A stretch of DNA of 64,000 nucleotides from Topomyia yanbarensis (lineage: Eukaryota; Arthropoda; Insecta; Diptera; Culicidae), in NCBI RefSeq assembly GCF_030247195.1, contig NC_080671.1:84566370-84630369 (forward strand), in the 5' to 3' direction. Made by a program: the position numbers and the translations under genes. The notes below the pieces were generated by a model. That model saw only the letters and a program-made list of their open reading frames with translations. It was not told the origin of the DNA and made no database searches. Shown here in pieces: positions 11,003 to 27,010 of this stretch. Each line of letters starts with the position of its first letter. Position 1 is the stretch's first letter.

Positions 11003-13470
11003 TCTGTCCCGGAAGCTGTTTAAATTCAAATTTTCATAACCCTTTCAGGTGCATTTATTGAATTTGTTCAGATCCTGACCATACATCTTTCAGACCCGCG
11101 ATTTTGGCCATAATGTTTTGCTTTACGGTCCAACTCGATTGATTGATAGCCCTGTACGAAAACGATGACATCGCTTCGACAACACAATGGCACCTTCAGG
11201 ACAGCAGACCAACATTACATAAAATCTGTTTGTACAGCACATATAAAGGTTTGGCCATTGTGATCATCATACTCGGGTTGTCATTTCTTTTGTGCAGAAT
11301 TAATTCCCTATTTTCCATCGTGTGACTATTTTGCATTTCATTGCAAGCAAATTGCAGTCAAAAATTTACAGAACCGGTCACAAAGAGCACTATACCGGAA
11401 AAGAAAACTCATAACGATTCTACATTCACATGAGTTCCAAATATTTCTAATTTGGAATTTTATTTCTAAATTTTTAGAATCATTTTGGAAAAATTTCGTT
11501 ATAAATCAGAGTGGATCTCAACATACGAGCTATTTCAATTTTAATAGGCCGCCTGCTATAAAGCTACCTTGTTTAAATACCAATTAAATTTTTCTTGAGC
11601 ATCCAAAACTCAAGAATGTTTCAATGAAAAGTTTTACAACTGAACAAAATGCAAAGCATAAATAAAATCAATAAAAAAGTACTATGAACTGAGCTCGAAA
11701 GGTGGAAAAATCCATAAAAAATTCATAATGAGATATACAAAACAAAAATACCAAAAAAAAACAAAAATTGAATTTGAATAATCAGATCAAAATATTTACG
11801 AAATGTATTATTTCTCTTTCTATTTGGTAATGGATTATGGACCACTGATTTTTTTTTCACTAAAGGTTTTTAAGTTTGAAAAATAATTTTTATTTTACTT
11901 TAAAACTTTGTTAACTTCAATTTAAGATATCAATTTTTTCAGTATGTGAATTCTGATCTGGATTTTCACCTAAAATTACTTTTTCAATTTAAAAAAATTC
12001 TATTGAAGGTATTGGGTGAATCTTTAATGGATTTATAAGAAAAATTATGACAAACAAAAACTTCTGAACAACTCCGAGAATCAAGTAGAAAGTAGAAAAC
12101 TTCCTTTCTGTAGGAAAATATTTAATAACACTTTTCGAGGTTTTTTGAGTGGTCCAAAATGCATTTAGAAAACATAGTTAAGAAAGAAATCAATGTTTTT
12201 CGTAAACCTGTGCTATTTATAGCGACTGGGTATTTGATGCGAACCATGGTTAAATGCATTAGACATTTCCTGGGAGCCACTTTCCAGTCACGCTCCACAC
12301 ACATATTTTCCTCGATTGCATATTTCCAGTGACAGCAACGCTTTCCCCAAAAGTCGACGACGCCTTACAGGTTGTCTACTGATCACTTTAACGAGTCTCC
12401 TACCCCTCTCATGCCCAAAACTGAATATCATTTTAACCCTACGGAAGTCGCGCTTATGGCCCACTGAACGAACAGCCACTGGTGCCTTAAGACGATTTCG
12501 CTAGATTTCCAAAGCATCGTGCACTCAGTGCACTAGCGCGACTGCCGGAAGGTTACACTGTCTCTAACATGCTAGTCCATAATTATCAAGCCTTATGCGC
12601 ATCTGTCGTGATCGTCCTTTTCAGCGGCTTTCAGCTCACTACACTGTTCTAATATATAACAAGTGCGAGCAATAAGGTCCTAGTCTGATTTTTCTCATCT
12701 GTTGCTCCTTGGCACTCCACATCGAACAAGTTTCCTCGTGTGTTATCCGATAGTCATGTGACTGCTGAACTGATCACCTTATAAACTTGCTGCTACTCTT
12801 GTTGATCGTTCCCCAAAACCTCTGGTCCTAAAAGGGGAATTATACATCTCATGCTTTCCATGAAATAAGATATTTAAACATATATTTTTTGGTATTCTCT
12901 ATTAAACTATTGCTCTTGTAGCGTGCTATAAAATTTCAATTGTTACAGGAACAGGCTTAGAAGCTTCCGGACTATTTTTTATCTTTTGCTGGTAGGAGTC
13001 GTGCTTAGACAAAGTTACTACGAATTGCTTAAATCTACCATGTTTCACGGCAACAGCAGAGTCGTCCCTCTTTACCATGCTTTAGCTTTCCTATCTGTAT
13101 ATTCCAAATCCTTTCATAACTAATTTTTTAAAACTTTTCCTACTTAGTAATTTCAAGGTAATTTAATGTCGTTAAAATGAAAAGAAGATAGAAGTAGAAT
13201 AAGTTGTTATCCAAATAAATAGCATCTATATAGTTCTTCTAAGATTATATTACTGTTAAGTTTTAGAAAAAAGTTGAAAATTTCTCTTGTTCTCGCTTTC
13301 CATGTAATACCTCCTGAAATCACCATATATGCCTTTACCGACTGCATTAATCATTTGCAATGAAAAGTTTATAATTTTTAGTCAAAGCAAAAAATTAAAT
13401 TGATCACCAACACTCTTGTATTTTTAAGCCGGTAACCGAATCTTTGCTGCAGTTACCGCTTCCTCTCAGC
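11003..13470. other. AT-rich intergenic DNA with old repeat fragments
   Basis: No gene. About 12430-12565 resembles the centre of the element at 50096-51456 (CACTGAACGA followed by a GCCACTGG/GCGCTGG word, then TTTCGCTWGATTTCC), so a related repeat fragment is present. About 13105-13190 shares AATTTAATGTCGTTAAAATG-like sequence with the poly(A)-tailed retroelement at 53277-53600. The rest is A/T-rich with homopolymer runs. Confidence 0.4.
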
Positions 13471-13484
13471 AACCTTATCTTGTT

Positions 13485-14283
13485 TTTTTTATTCATTTGG
13501 TTTATTTGATAGGCACAAATGCGTTAGCTTGGCGGTGCCAAATTCTGTTGTTTTTACATTTTGGATATTTTAAAACTAGGAGGTTACAATGTTGAAATAT
13601 TTTTTTTATAAAGAGAAAAATTTTACAGCTATCTTAAGACTAGAAATAAGATTCTATATACAAGAGAGGGGGCAAAACATTTTTTTTATGAAAAATTTTA
13701 AAACAAAGAATTCAATAGTAATAGTTTTTAGGAAATATTTACAGTTATCTTAAAACTAACAATATAGTTTGGTAACCAAAAGGGAGAACAAAAATTTATG
13801 AAAAATTTCACAGGTGTTTTAAAACTATGGATACAATTCTATTTACAAGATGGGGGACAATAATTTTAACAAAGAGGTAAAATTACAACTATCTTAAAAC
13901 TAGGAATACGGAATACAAATTTAAACTTTTTTACCGGAGACTTATGCTTGGTCAAGATATTCAGAGGGGGGCTTATTTCCAAAATCGGTGTAGAAGCAGT
14001 TGTATCAAGGACAGGGAAGAGAAGGCGTAGATGGTGACCGGGAGAGAAGACCAAAACTTGCAACTTTCGTACAAACGGGAGATCAGCGAAACAAATTAGC
14101 GCAGTCTAGTAGGTCGGATTGGCGGATGGTATTCTTCGGACCCGCGGGGAATCCTTCAAAAGTCATCGGACCTTGAGTCGCTCTCGGTTCAGTTTCCGTT
14201 GTGGTAAGGGCGACGGCGGTCACATAGTGGCAGTCTGGAGCTGATCGGTTCCACACGGCAGGAGGAAGCTTCTAAAAACGAGA
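13485..14283 (-). mobile_element. Poly(A)-tailed retroelement with 14-bp target duplication
   Basis: AACCTTATCTTGTT flanks the insert exactly (13471-13484 and 14284-14297). The insert begins on the plus strand with a T-run, i.e. a poly(A) tail on the minus strand, preceded by TTGGCACCGCCAAGCTAACG and AAATAAAC. Between about 13570 and 13920 are four to five imperfect units of about 85 bp built around ATCTTAAAACTA. The only open frame (13866-14063, minus, 65 residues) has no recognisable reverse transcriptase. It is probably a non-autonomous or internally deleted non-LTR element; the clade is unknown. Confidence 0.75.
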
Positions 14284-14297
14284 AACCTTATCTTGTT

Positions 14298-14866
14298 ATC
14301 GATAGAGATTCCTGATTTAAACGAACTTGCGCCAACTAAGATAACATGGCTTGCTTAAACAAAATGAGATATGCAATAAGTTTGACATGTCTTTCCAACA
14401 TTATAATAATACTTAATATTTTTTTAACTTCCAGAGCATTAGGGGGGGCTATAGCCCCTCCTAGCCCCCCCTTGCGCACGCCAATGGAGATAACGCTCGA
14501 AATGTCGTGTAAATTACATATCTGTAGGCAATTTCATGCCCCGATATTGTGTCGTCTCGTAAGAAAACAAAATTTCCTAGAAGGATATAGCCGACTTTTA
14601 TTGAACGAAAATCATTTTAAAAATCCGAGATTTTTGTTGTTAACTATAGAACAAAAATTTCGGACTTTTAAAATGATTTATTGGACAAAAATATTTAAAT
14701 TTTCTAAACAAAAGCGATCAATTTAGTTGAAGTTGATTGATTTCATGAATATACAAGGAATTGCCCCGGAGATCAAAGATACCCCGTTTGAACCTTCGGC
14801 AGTTGTGTTTACTCGGAATACCAACGGTGTAAAAAGTTACGCGGACTACCAAGGAGGTCCAAAAAA
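14298..14866. other. Intergenic DNA with a G/C-rich palindromic patch
   Basis: At 14442-14472 AGGGGGGGCTATAGCCCC and following bases form a local palindrome next to TGCGCACGCC, a word seen inverted near 8231. No gene. The open frame covering it (14346-14726, plus) has no coding character. Confidence 0.4.
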
Positions 14867-15350
14867 ATGGGAACGCTTACTTTGATCGGTCATATCTCAG
14901 CTGTTACCAAATCGATTTTAAATATGTCTTCACCACTAGAAAGGTATGTCTTTTGTAAAGACATTGAAAAAATAGATTAATAGGGTTGTCTACCGTAAGT
15001 TATAGTGAAAAGATTAAAACAAAGTCAGAGAAGAAAAAATGGGAAAGCTACTTTGACTGGCCATATCTTAGATGGTTTGTTCACCGATTCCAAATTTTTC
15101 TTCACCATTGGACAGGTATATCTTTTACAAAAACGGTGATCAAAAAGTAATTGAAAACAAACTTGTATATCCGAAGTAATCTCATTTTGTCTGTACTGAC
15201 TTTCAATTACTGTTTTTACAAAACAGTAATTCAAAGTCAGTATATACAAAATGAGCTTTTCAGTTCCAATAATTGTATCTCAGCCGTTTGTCAACCATTT
15301 TCAATTTTTCTTACACTAATAAAATTCTATATGCAATAGATAGTAGATTG
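14867..15350. repeat. Three imperfect ~150-200-bp tandem units
   Basis: Units start near 14867, 15040 and 15256 and share the order: TGGGAA-GCT-ACTTTG (first two), a CATATCTCAG/CGTATCTCAG-like word, a TTTTTCTTCACC/TTTTTCTTACAC word, then GGTATRTCTTTT with a run of A. Similarity is moderate, as in decayed satellite or multi-unit repeat DNA. The hairpin at 15181-15255 sits between units 2 and 3. Confidence 0.5.
15181..15255. repeat. Imperfect inverted repeat, ~36-bp arms
   Basis: CTCATTTTGTCTGTACTGAC on the left is mirrored by GTCAGTATATACAAAATGAG on the right, with ATTACTGTTTT/AAAACAGTAAT at the apex, leaving almost no loop. It could be a small solo palindrome left by an element or by a replication-slippage inversion. 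Confidence 0.7.
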
Positions 15351-15642
15351 TCAAAAAATTCTGTACTTTTTCGAGGTTTTAGGCGGAATGGTTTTCACAA
15401 TGCACCTTATCCACCTTGTTTAGTTTTACGGTTTGAAATGTAACATGTTTACTCTATATTTCTTCATATCACATATGGATACTATTATATCAAAATGTTC
15501 GCACAAGCGTGGAAAAACTCAATATTGTATGCAAGTTACAAAATAATGGTGTGTAATAAGAAAAGTTCAGTAAATACGAAGAAGTTCAGAATGTTTAAAA
15601 TATTCGTCATATAACTTTAAATTTAATAGTTTTTTTTATACA

Positions 15643-16292
15643 CCAATCGATTGTAATTGATGGCGGCTACAATTTTTGAAAGAACAAATTCTTAAATTTT
15701 CTAAAAAAATAGACAAAAGTACGTAGAACTACAGAAATTTCATTTCATTAGCAAATAAATTGAAATTCAAAACAATGACTTATACTTCTTTATATACCAA
15801 TCGATTGTAATTGAATTTCGGCTACAATTCTGAATGATAAATTTTTATTTTTATCTCAAAAATAGAAAAAAAATACGTAGACGTACAGAAATTTCATTTA
15901 GTTGGCAAATATCGTCGAATACAAAGGGATGAGCTAAACCTTTTGATGTACCAGTCGATTGTAATTGATTTCAGTTACAATTTCTTAAAGAACAAATTCT
16001 TAAATTTTCTCAAAAAATAAACAAAAATACGTAGAACAACATAAATTTAATTCAGTTGGTAAATATCGTAGAATTCCAAGCGTTGATCTATACCTGTACC
16101 AATCGATTGTAATTGATTCCGACTACAATAACTAAACTTACAATTTTTATATTTTCTCACAAAAATAGACAAAAATACGCAGAACTAAAGAATTTCATAT
16201 AGTCTATTTTCTGAGAAAATATTAGAATTTGTTCTTTCAGAAATTGTTCGCTGAAATCATTTACAATCGATTGGTACATAAAAAGGTATAGG
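15643..16292. repeat. Iterated units centred on CAATCGATTG
   Basis: Four direct units spaced 154, 154 and 148 bp plus one inverted unit. Each holds the 10-bp palindrome CAATCGATTG (CAGTCGATTG in the third), a GCTACAAT/GTTACAAT word, an AAATTTTCTCA-AAAATAGACAAAAATACG stretch and a conserved AGAAATTTCATTT block. The regular spacing resembles iterated transposase-binding or satellite-like sites. It is not a CRISPR array: the units are continuous repeats, not short repeats with unique spacers. Confidence 0.7.
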
Positions 16293-16511
16293 AATCAGGA
16301 ATCAGAATATATTGGCTTACATGGCACGTTCCCCGTATGTAGTCGGGGATTTGTGCCTTGCCGTGTGTTTTCATCATTTCCTGAGCGGAAGGAAAGGACA
16401 AGGATGTGTGGGGAAGTAGAATTGGAAGGGTGGGAAAAATAAGAGCACAAAACAAAAACAAACAACAGGTAAGTTAAACTCACAAGTAGTTCCACTTGCC
16501 TGCGAATAAGC

Positions 16512-20306
<3,795 letters not shown>

Positions 20307-20356
20307 TGTTGATTAGAGAACTGTACATTTCATTTCCAACATAAATTTCACAACAA

Positions 20357-20906
20357 CTAGAGGACACCAAGTGAGTTGGGATGGTAACGCATATAGCGAG
20401 CCATATCAGGTTTAAATGGGACACGATCATCTGATTCCCACCATTTGAAAAGGAAACAATGGTCCACTGTGTTAGAGATTCGCATAACACAGTAAGGGCA
20501 AAACCCAAAATGCTCCGTGCACGACTGGCATATTTTAGACCCTCCAGTCATCAAGTCCTCGGCACGGAACTGCACCTTGACTTAGGGTCTCCTACTTTCA
20601 GTCGCCTCCTACGACATGGGAGCAGTGGCTCAATTCTTGGCCGAATACCACACGGCCTCTGGGCAGGTTCATCTGTACACATCGAAATTTGATATTCGAA
20701 ACTCAACAAAACTTCACCGAACTACCATCATCCGAGAGTCTCAGCAAACCCCCAGCCAACAAAAATTCGGCAAAATTAAGCGGATCATCGGTGAAAAACT
20801 TCGGTGCGTAGAATGAACGTTCCGCTGCGTAATGCAGCATACTGGGGAGTTCACCCAACTCTTCCCAGGCTCCGTTCGCCATTGAGAATATTTTAATTTT
20901 ACCCAT
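20357..20906 (-). pseudogene. LOA ORF1 remnant
   Basis: The N-terminal piece begins MGKIKIFSMANGAWEEL at 20906 and runs to a stop at 20703. A second piece ends in MRYHPNSLGVL at 20357, 51 bp before the ORF2 start. The second piece contains CQSCTEHFGFCPYC, a C-x2-C-x6-C-x2-C pattern that might be a zinc-binding element. Total length is far below a full ORF1, so the middle is deleted and frames are lost. Position and order, not sequence recognition, support the call. Confidence 0.5.
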
Positions 20907-21483
20907 AGCACGGATCGCATGACACTATGGAATTGGTGTTCACTGTTTGGTGGATTTTTGCCACTGGCACAGGTAGTCCGTAGTGTAATTCTTAGCCGGT
21001 TGAAACAACCACTACCGACACTACACGGCTTATCTAGGCTGTTCGGTGAAAGAAACTGACATTGAAGGACAGCTTCCAGAGATGGCCGAACAGCCGGCGA
21101 ATTTGTTCTTGAAATTGTTCGCTGAAATCATTTACAATCGATTGGCACATAAAAAGGTATAGGTCAACGCTTTAGATTCGAAGTTATTTACCAACCAAAT
21201 TAAATTTCTAAATTTATAAAGAAGTATAAGTCATCTAAATTTATAAAGAAGTATAAGTTATCGCTTTGAATTCCAAATTATTTGCCAATGAAATGAAATT
21301 TCAGTAGTTCTACGTACTTTTGTCTATTTTTTGAGAAAATATAGGAATTTGTTCTTTCAGAAATTATAGCTATCATCAATTACAATCGATTTGTGTATAA
21401 ACTATAGGTCATCGCTTTAAATTTAAAGTTATATGAAGAATGCTTTAAAAATTCTGAACTTCTTTATATTTACTGAATTTTTC

Positions 21484-22376
21484 CTTTTTGTTTTGAAAGC
21501 AAAAAACTTTTAAGATTTTTGAAAAGTGGGAAAGACAGATCTTTAAGATTCTTTTGGGGCCGTAATTCAACAATATAGATACTTTCAGAATGGGCGAGTA
21601 GACGCCAAATGTCGATATCTGAGGCCATTTTGAAAAACAAAATGACGACTTTCGGTTTAGCGAAATTCTCTAAAATTTAATCAATATGGGTATTTTCAGT
21701 TATCGACGCCTAAAGCATTTTAATAAACAAGAAGACGACTTCCTAGTAAATGGAACTCTCAAAAACTATAAATATTAGGGTGGGGCAAAATGCTCGTTTT
21801 TTCAGCACAGCACTTTTTTGGTCCCATTTGGGGTCCCAAATAAATGTGCAAAATTTGGAGTAGATTAGTTTTACCCGGCGTAGCGCATTGCGTTTGAAAT
21901 TTGTATAGAAATTAGTATGGGAAAATCTACTTTTTGTATTTTCAATTCTATAGACTACAATTCTTCGTGCAATGTGTCAACATATATATATAGAAGTGTT
22001 GTCCAGAATATGCTAAATAATTTTGCCGAAGGATGTATGGTGTTAGAATGTCTCTAAAGCAAGTTATAGCTGTTCAAAGTTCGATAGATCCAATTAAATG
22101 CCAAAAATCATTTTTTTGGCAACACTGCGGATGTACCAATGATATTTCATATAGCATACCAAAATAACATCACATATTTTAGATTTACCACATTGGTATG
22201 ATTGGATGAATTATTCAAAACCCTCAGCTCAATTTTATGGGCGTAGATAGTTTAGCAATAGGGTGTAGTGAGAGGAGAGGACATAGAAATTTGAACTGAA
22301 ATAACTGAAATATTGTCGAGTTGGAATGTTCAGATGAATTATTATAAAACATTTTCACAATGTCCTATGCATAATA
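21484..22376. other. Intergenic DNA with a repeat end related to the next element
   Basis: From about 21778 the sequence GGGTGGGGCAAAATGCTCG, TGGTCCCATTTGGGGTCCCA and AGTATGGGAAAATCTACTTT parallels the start of the element at 22377 (GTGGGAC..., GGGTCCCATTTAGCTCCCA, CGTATGGGGAAATCGTCTTT). It is a diverged relative or partial copy in direct orientation. No gene. Confidence 0.5.
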
Positions 22377-25246
22377 GAGTGGGACATGGTTATATGAAAA
22401 AAATAAAATTTCGCTCCGAGTAACTTTTTGGGTCCCATTTAGCTCCCAGAACAACTCTGCAAATTTTAAGCTCGATCGGTGAAACTATATTTTTGCGCCG
22501 CTGTTTAAAGTTTACATGAGATTTCGTATGGGGAAATCGTCTTTTGCAATTTTAATTCGTCCAAGAGTAGCCGCTACCTCCTAAAAATAAATGGATGTCT
22601 AATTTTAATAGGAAATTTGTTAAGGAAACAAAGTCTAGAAGACCGCGAAACGATTTCATGCTTCTGGAAAAAGTTATTAAGAAAAAACCGATTGATGCCC
22701 TGGAGATCGATGAAAATTTCACTTTGCATAGCATCACTGCTGCTGACGATAAAATTATATGCAAATTTTTTTAACGCAATGCACTATAGTCCCAAATCTG
22801 TATTTAGGAAGACAAAACTGTTTGCGCCCAAACTGTTGGTTTTAGATATATAGTGTCTTCGGAGAACTTTCTTAGAACTTTGTGGCTATTTTTTTATATT
22901 AGTGAAATTAGGGTGGTCCTTGTGGTTTGGGTGTTCCAAGTATCAACTTTTTAGATGTGTTAAATTCAACTACATAATGTTCTACAAAGTTATAAATGAA
23001 TCAAATTGAAGCAACTTTTTTGAAGAAACTGTATAGCTATCTGAAATAGTTCATGCGTTAAAATTTTTGCAACATTTAAGGTAGGGTTGCTCTTGAAAAA
23101 TTGGTTTTCTAATAATAACTTTTTATGTGTTTATTTCTCGCAAATACTTTGTTCTAGAGATTTTTAGAACTTTTATAATTGCACATTTTTGCCGAAGCAA
23201 TCAAGTTTATATCTCATATGTTTGCATAGCTACAGGCGATTTTCAAAGCAAAAATGGTTTTTTTCAAAGCTTCCAAGATTGCAAATGGATTTTCAATTTT
23301 TTAACTTCATTTGAAAGATCGGAACTTTTCTAGTTTTTAGTGAAAAAACTGCAAGAGCGTTATTTCTGTAAAAAAAATAATAACTTTTTAAAAATGGTAC
23401 ATTTTTCAACAAAAATCGTTCATAACTTTTAAAATAGACGAGATAAACACTTTGTTACTTCAGCAAAAATATGCGCCATTCAAAGTTCTAAAAGTGCTGT
23501 AAACAAAGTATTTACGATAAATCAATGTATGAAATGACAAATGAAAAATAGTGATTTTAAGGGGTCCCGTTTTCATCACTCAATCTCTTATGGTAAAATT
23601 AACTGAGAAATAGTAAATGCGAGCGATAAATCTGAGAAATTCTATTAGATATGTTAACCTTTTTGAAAGAACAGTCTACCGTACATTTAAATGGTTGCGT
23701 GAATTTACAGTAGTGTTAGTTGCAAACTATCGTTAACTCAAAATCGGCCAACAAAAGTTATCTATCCTTAATTAACTAAATCCTTTTTGGTTTGGACTTG
23801 TGCTCAAAACGAGTACTAGAAAACAAATGCTGTAGTTCAAGTCTTGTTATCTTAAAATGAAAGCTTGAAACGAGATTGTTATTCATATCAGTGGAAATTA
23901 TTGTATATTTTTCCAACATTTATGCAATGTTTTAAAGTATAATTTAAATATCGGCTATAATAACGGCTGTCGGTAAGTTAATGTAATGTTCTCATGTCTT
24001 TGTTAATTCAAAACAAATAAAATTAAGAGGTCTAACCACGAACTGACAAAATAAGTTATAAAGCATATTTCCATACCATCTCTATAATGCATGTTGACAA
24101 TACTTGCTTTATTGGCCATGTAGTAACTTTTATTTAGAATTTAACATAGAACGCTAATAACACTATTTTAACTTCACGCTAAGATTTAGTTGTATGGTGG
24201 ATTGTTTGTTTCGAAAAGTGGCACATATCCAACAGAATTTCCATGGCTTTTGGTATTATCACAAACAATGACTATATCTCAGTTAATTGTACTATACGAG
24301 ATTGAGCAATAAAAACGCGACCTCTTAAAATCACTTTTTTCATTTATCATTTCATACATTGATTTATCGTAAATACTTTGTTTGCAGCTCTTTTGGAACT
24401 TTGTATGGCGCATATTTTTGCTGAAGTAACAATGTTATTATCTCGTCTATTTGAAAAGTTATGAACAATTTTTGTTGAAAAATGCATCATTTTTAAAAAT
24501 TTATTATTTTTTTACAGAACTAGAAAAGTTCCGATCTTTCAAATGAAGTTAAAAAATTGAAAATCCATTTGCAATCTTGGAAGATACAGAGCTTTGAAAA
24601 TCGCCTGTAACTATGTAAACATATGAGATAGAAACTTGATTGCTTCTGCAAAAATGTGCAATTACAAAAGTTCTAAAAATCTCTAGAACAAAGTATTTGC
24701 GAGAAATAAACACATAAAAAGTTATTATTAGAAAACCAATTTTTCAAGAGCCACCCTACCTTAAATGTTGCAAAAATTATAACGCATGAACCATTACAGA
24801 TAGCTATACAGTTTCTTCAGAAAAGTTGCTTCAATTTGATTCATTTGTAACTTTGTAGAACATTATGTAGCTGAATTTAAACATCTAAAAAAATGATACT
24901 TGGAACACCCAAATCACAAGGACCACCCTAATTCAACTAATATAAAAAATCGGCCACAAAGTTCTAAGAAAGTTCTCCGAAGACACTATATATCTAAAAC
25001 CAACGGTTTGGGCGCAAATAGTTTTGTCTTCCTAAATACAGCTTTGGGACCATAGTGCGATGGGCGACTCTTGGAGGAATTATTTTGTGAAAGTTAATTT
25101 TCCCATACAAAATCCCATGTTAACTTTAAACAGTGGGCGCAAAAATATAGTTTCAGGGATCGAGCTAAGAATTTGCACAGTTGTTCTAGGACCCAAATGG
25201 TACCGGAAAAGTTGCTCGGAGCTGAAATCTATTTTTTGTCCCATCC
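22377..25246. mobile_element. 2.9-kb palindromic element at a TA target
   Basis: Termini GAGTGGGACA and TGTCCCATCC(inverted GGATGGGACA) are flanked by TA on both sides (22375-22376, 25247-25248), as in Tc1/mariner-type insertions. Long arms run inward: left 22377-23566, right 24326-25246, matching through many blocks (for example AGTGTCTTCGGAGAACTTTC and GATTTATCGTAAATACTTTG). The left arm carries about 200 extra bases near 22575-22778. A 760-bp centre (23567-24325) is not mirrored. No transposase frame is seen. Confidence 0.7.
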
Positions 25247-25248
25247 TA

Positions 25249-26166
25249 TGTGCACGCCTAAAGCAACTCGCTGGTCCCGAATGATGTCTCGGAAAACAAA
25301 GGTTTCTGTCTGGTTTGGTAATGGGAAAGCGAAAACGAATTCTGGTTTTTTAGCTAGGGAACCAATTTAGAAAATATATTTCAAACAAAACATGCAAACA
25401 ATCAAACAAACAAATAGGTTAGACCAACCAAACAAAGAGTAAAATATAGGGGGCTGATACATTCAACCTGAATAAACAAAGAATTTATGATGATGAAAGC
25501 TGACCAACGTAAAAATTCAAAACAGTCCACCTACGACCAAAAAGATTCTTAAGCTTAGTCGTTTAATGTTTCACTTTCACTTATTTCACGTCAACGTGGG
25601 TCTCACCTACTAATTTCTCACTTTCTTCAGACAAACCCCAATAATGTGACCATCAATCGTCCTAATCCCAACATTATATCTTCAACCATCGGCTCGGAAC
25701 AACCTTCTCGCTAATTCAGCCGACGTCCAAACGCATCATCATCATCATCATCACCTTTGCTTAGGTGCGCGCACATTCGAATGCATTCTCCGACAACAAC
25801 ATAAAGCTTTGGGTATCTTTCACCTCATAAACGGTCCTCAAGAATCAAACAGCAATCAAATCGGATGGACGGGGTTGCGTTTTGTCGACGGCTTTCGATC
25901 TCTCGATTTCGATCTCGTGAACAACAGCAACAAACAATAAACGGCAAACATCAAATTAATAACCTTTCGCTTTTTGTGTAGGAGCATTATTTATGGTGCC
26001 GAAGGGTTCCCACTCGAATTCATACACCCCGACCGTTCTTCCTAATCGTTACTACGATCCGATCCGGAATTTAGGTCAAAGTTGAACACAACAACAACAA
26101 CAACAAACCGGTCATCTGAGTAGTAGGGTCAATAACCGTGTCTAGTGTGAAATATTTCCAACTTAC
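25249..26166. other. Repeat-poor DNA, probable intron 3' of the exon
   Basis: From about 25480 the sequence loses the repeat character of its flanks and contains short simple runs, (CAT)n at about 25733-25753 and (CAA)n at about 26088-26107. Lying immediately downstream (minus strand) of the 26167-26361 exon donor, it is best read as intron. No further exon could be defended. Confidence 0.45.
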
Positions 26167-26361
26167 CCAGTCGTTGAAGTGAATCTTTTCCAGCTCCTTC
26201 CCGGACGTTTCCGCTTGAGCCTTCAACCGGAGCACTTCCGCATCACCCTGGCACACCCGCTGTAGGAACGTTCTCAGCTCGAGCGTTTCGGTGGCCAACG
26301 CACGGCATACGGCCCGGTAGTGGTCTTCCGGCTTGGAGGGGGACACCCGTGACGAGCAGAA
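26167..26361 (-). CDS. Internal coding exon of an unrecognised protein
   Basis: The minus strand shows a pyrimidine-rich acceptor (TTTTTTGTTGTTTCTCGTTTGCAG) directly before TTCTGC, an uninterrupted 195-bp frame, and a strong donor TGG/GTAAGT. The exon is phase 0 at both ends and encodes 65 residues starting FCSSRVSPSKPEDHYRAVCR, with a charged, leucine-spaced middle (ETLELRTFLQRVCQGDAEVL) and ending ELEKIHFNDW. Local GC is higher than in surrounding DNA and G/C-ending codons are common. The second half is probably alpha-helical, perhaps coiled coil. I cannot name the protein. The rest of the gene must lie in flanking DNA or outside the window. Confidence 0.8.
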
Positions 26362-27010
26362 CTGCAAACGAGAAACAACAAAAAAGAGGATGGTTCGTTA
26401 AGTAATTTTCGTCGTGAATGTAATACCGACCGCAGCCAGCAGCCAGCAGCCAGCGGCGCAGCGGTCGGCAATGAGCAAGGTGCAAAAAGTGGTTGCTAGC
26501 TGTTTAAGCTAAAAGGTAAGTGGTTGCTTTTACAATCGAGATGAATAGCCGTCTCGATAATTCAGCAGCGATAAGCGATAGCCATTGTTTGACTGTCTAC
26601 AATTGTGGGGTGTCTCTTTTTTTGCGAATCAGTCAAAGTAAGTAGCACCGTTGGTTGGTTGGTTGCTTGAATGGTTTAAGATGAGTTTCCGGGTGTTATC
26701 TGCTGGACGGGAAAAGCCTGATTTGGCTGCGATTTGCTTTTCTCGCATTGTTATAGCCGCTGCTGGTGGGATGTCACCACGGGACCCAACACCGAGTGTG
26801 CTTGCGTAATATGCAAAATAAATTATGCATCTTGAAAGAAGATAAACGCAACGGCAGCAACAACTGTGGACAATTTATGAAAAGGTGGTATGACTTTCAC
26901 AGTAGCTGAGTTGCGTAACGGGAGTGCTATTCAAATCAGGAAGAGATTAAAGAACGGGATATGCATAGAGAAGAAATGACACAAGCTAGCACAGTATTTG
27001 AAAGGGTGTT
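26362..27010. other. Repeat-poor DNA, probable intron 5' of the exon
   Basis: A polypyrimidine tract and branch-rich T stretch precede the exon on the minus strand. At about 26427-26472 a GC-rich imperfect palindrome contains CAGCCAG repeats (GACCGCAGCC ... GCGGTC). No second exon with both splice sites was found. Confidence 0.45.

Noticed and set aside
8231..14486. A 6.3-kb element bounded by inverted GTGCGCA...GGGGGGGCT words
   Set aside because: The similarity is limited to about 25 bp, contains simple G-runs, and unrelated complete elements lie between. Two separate ends of a common repeat are more likely.
15643..16292. CRISPR-like regular array
   Set aside because: Units are ~150 bp and repetitive throughout, with inverted copies, in a eukaryotic transposon context. 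There are no short repeats separated by unique spacers.
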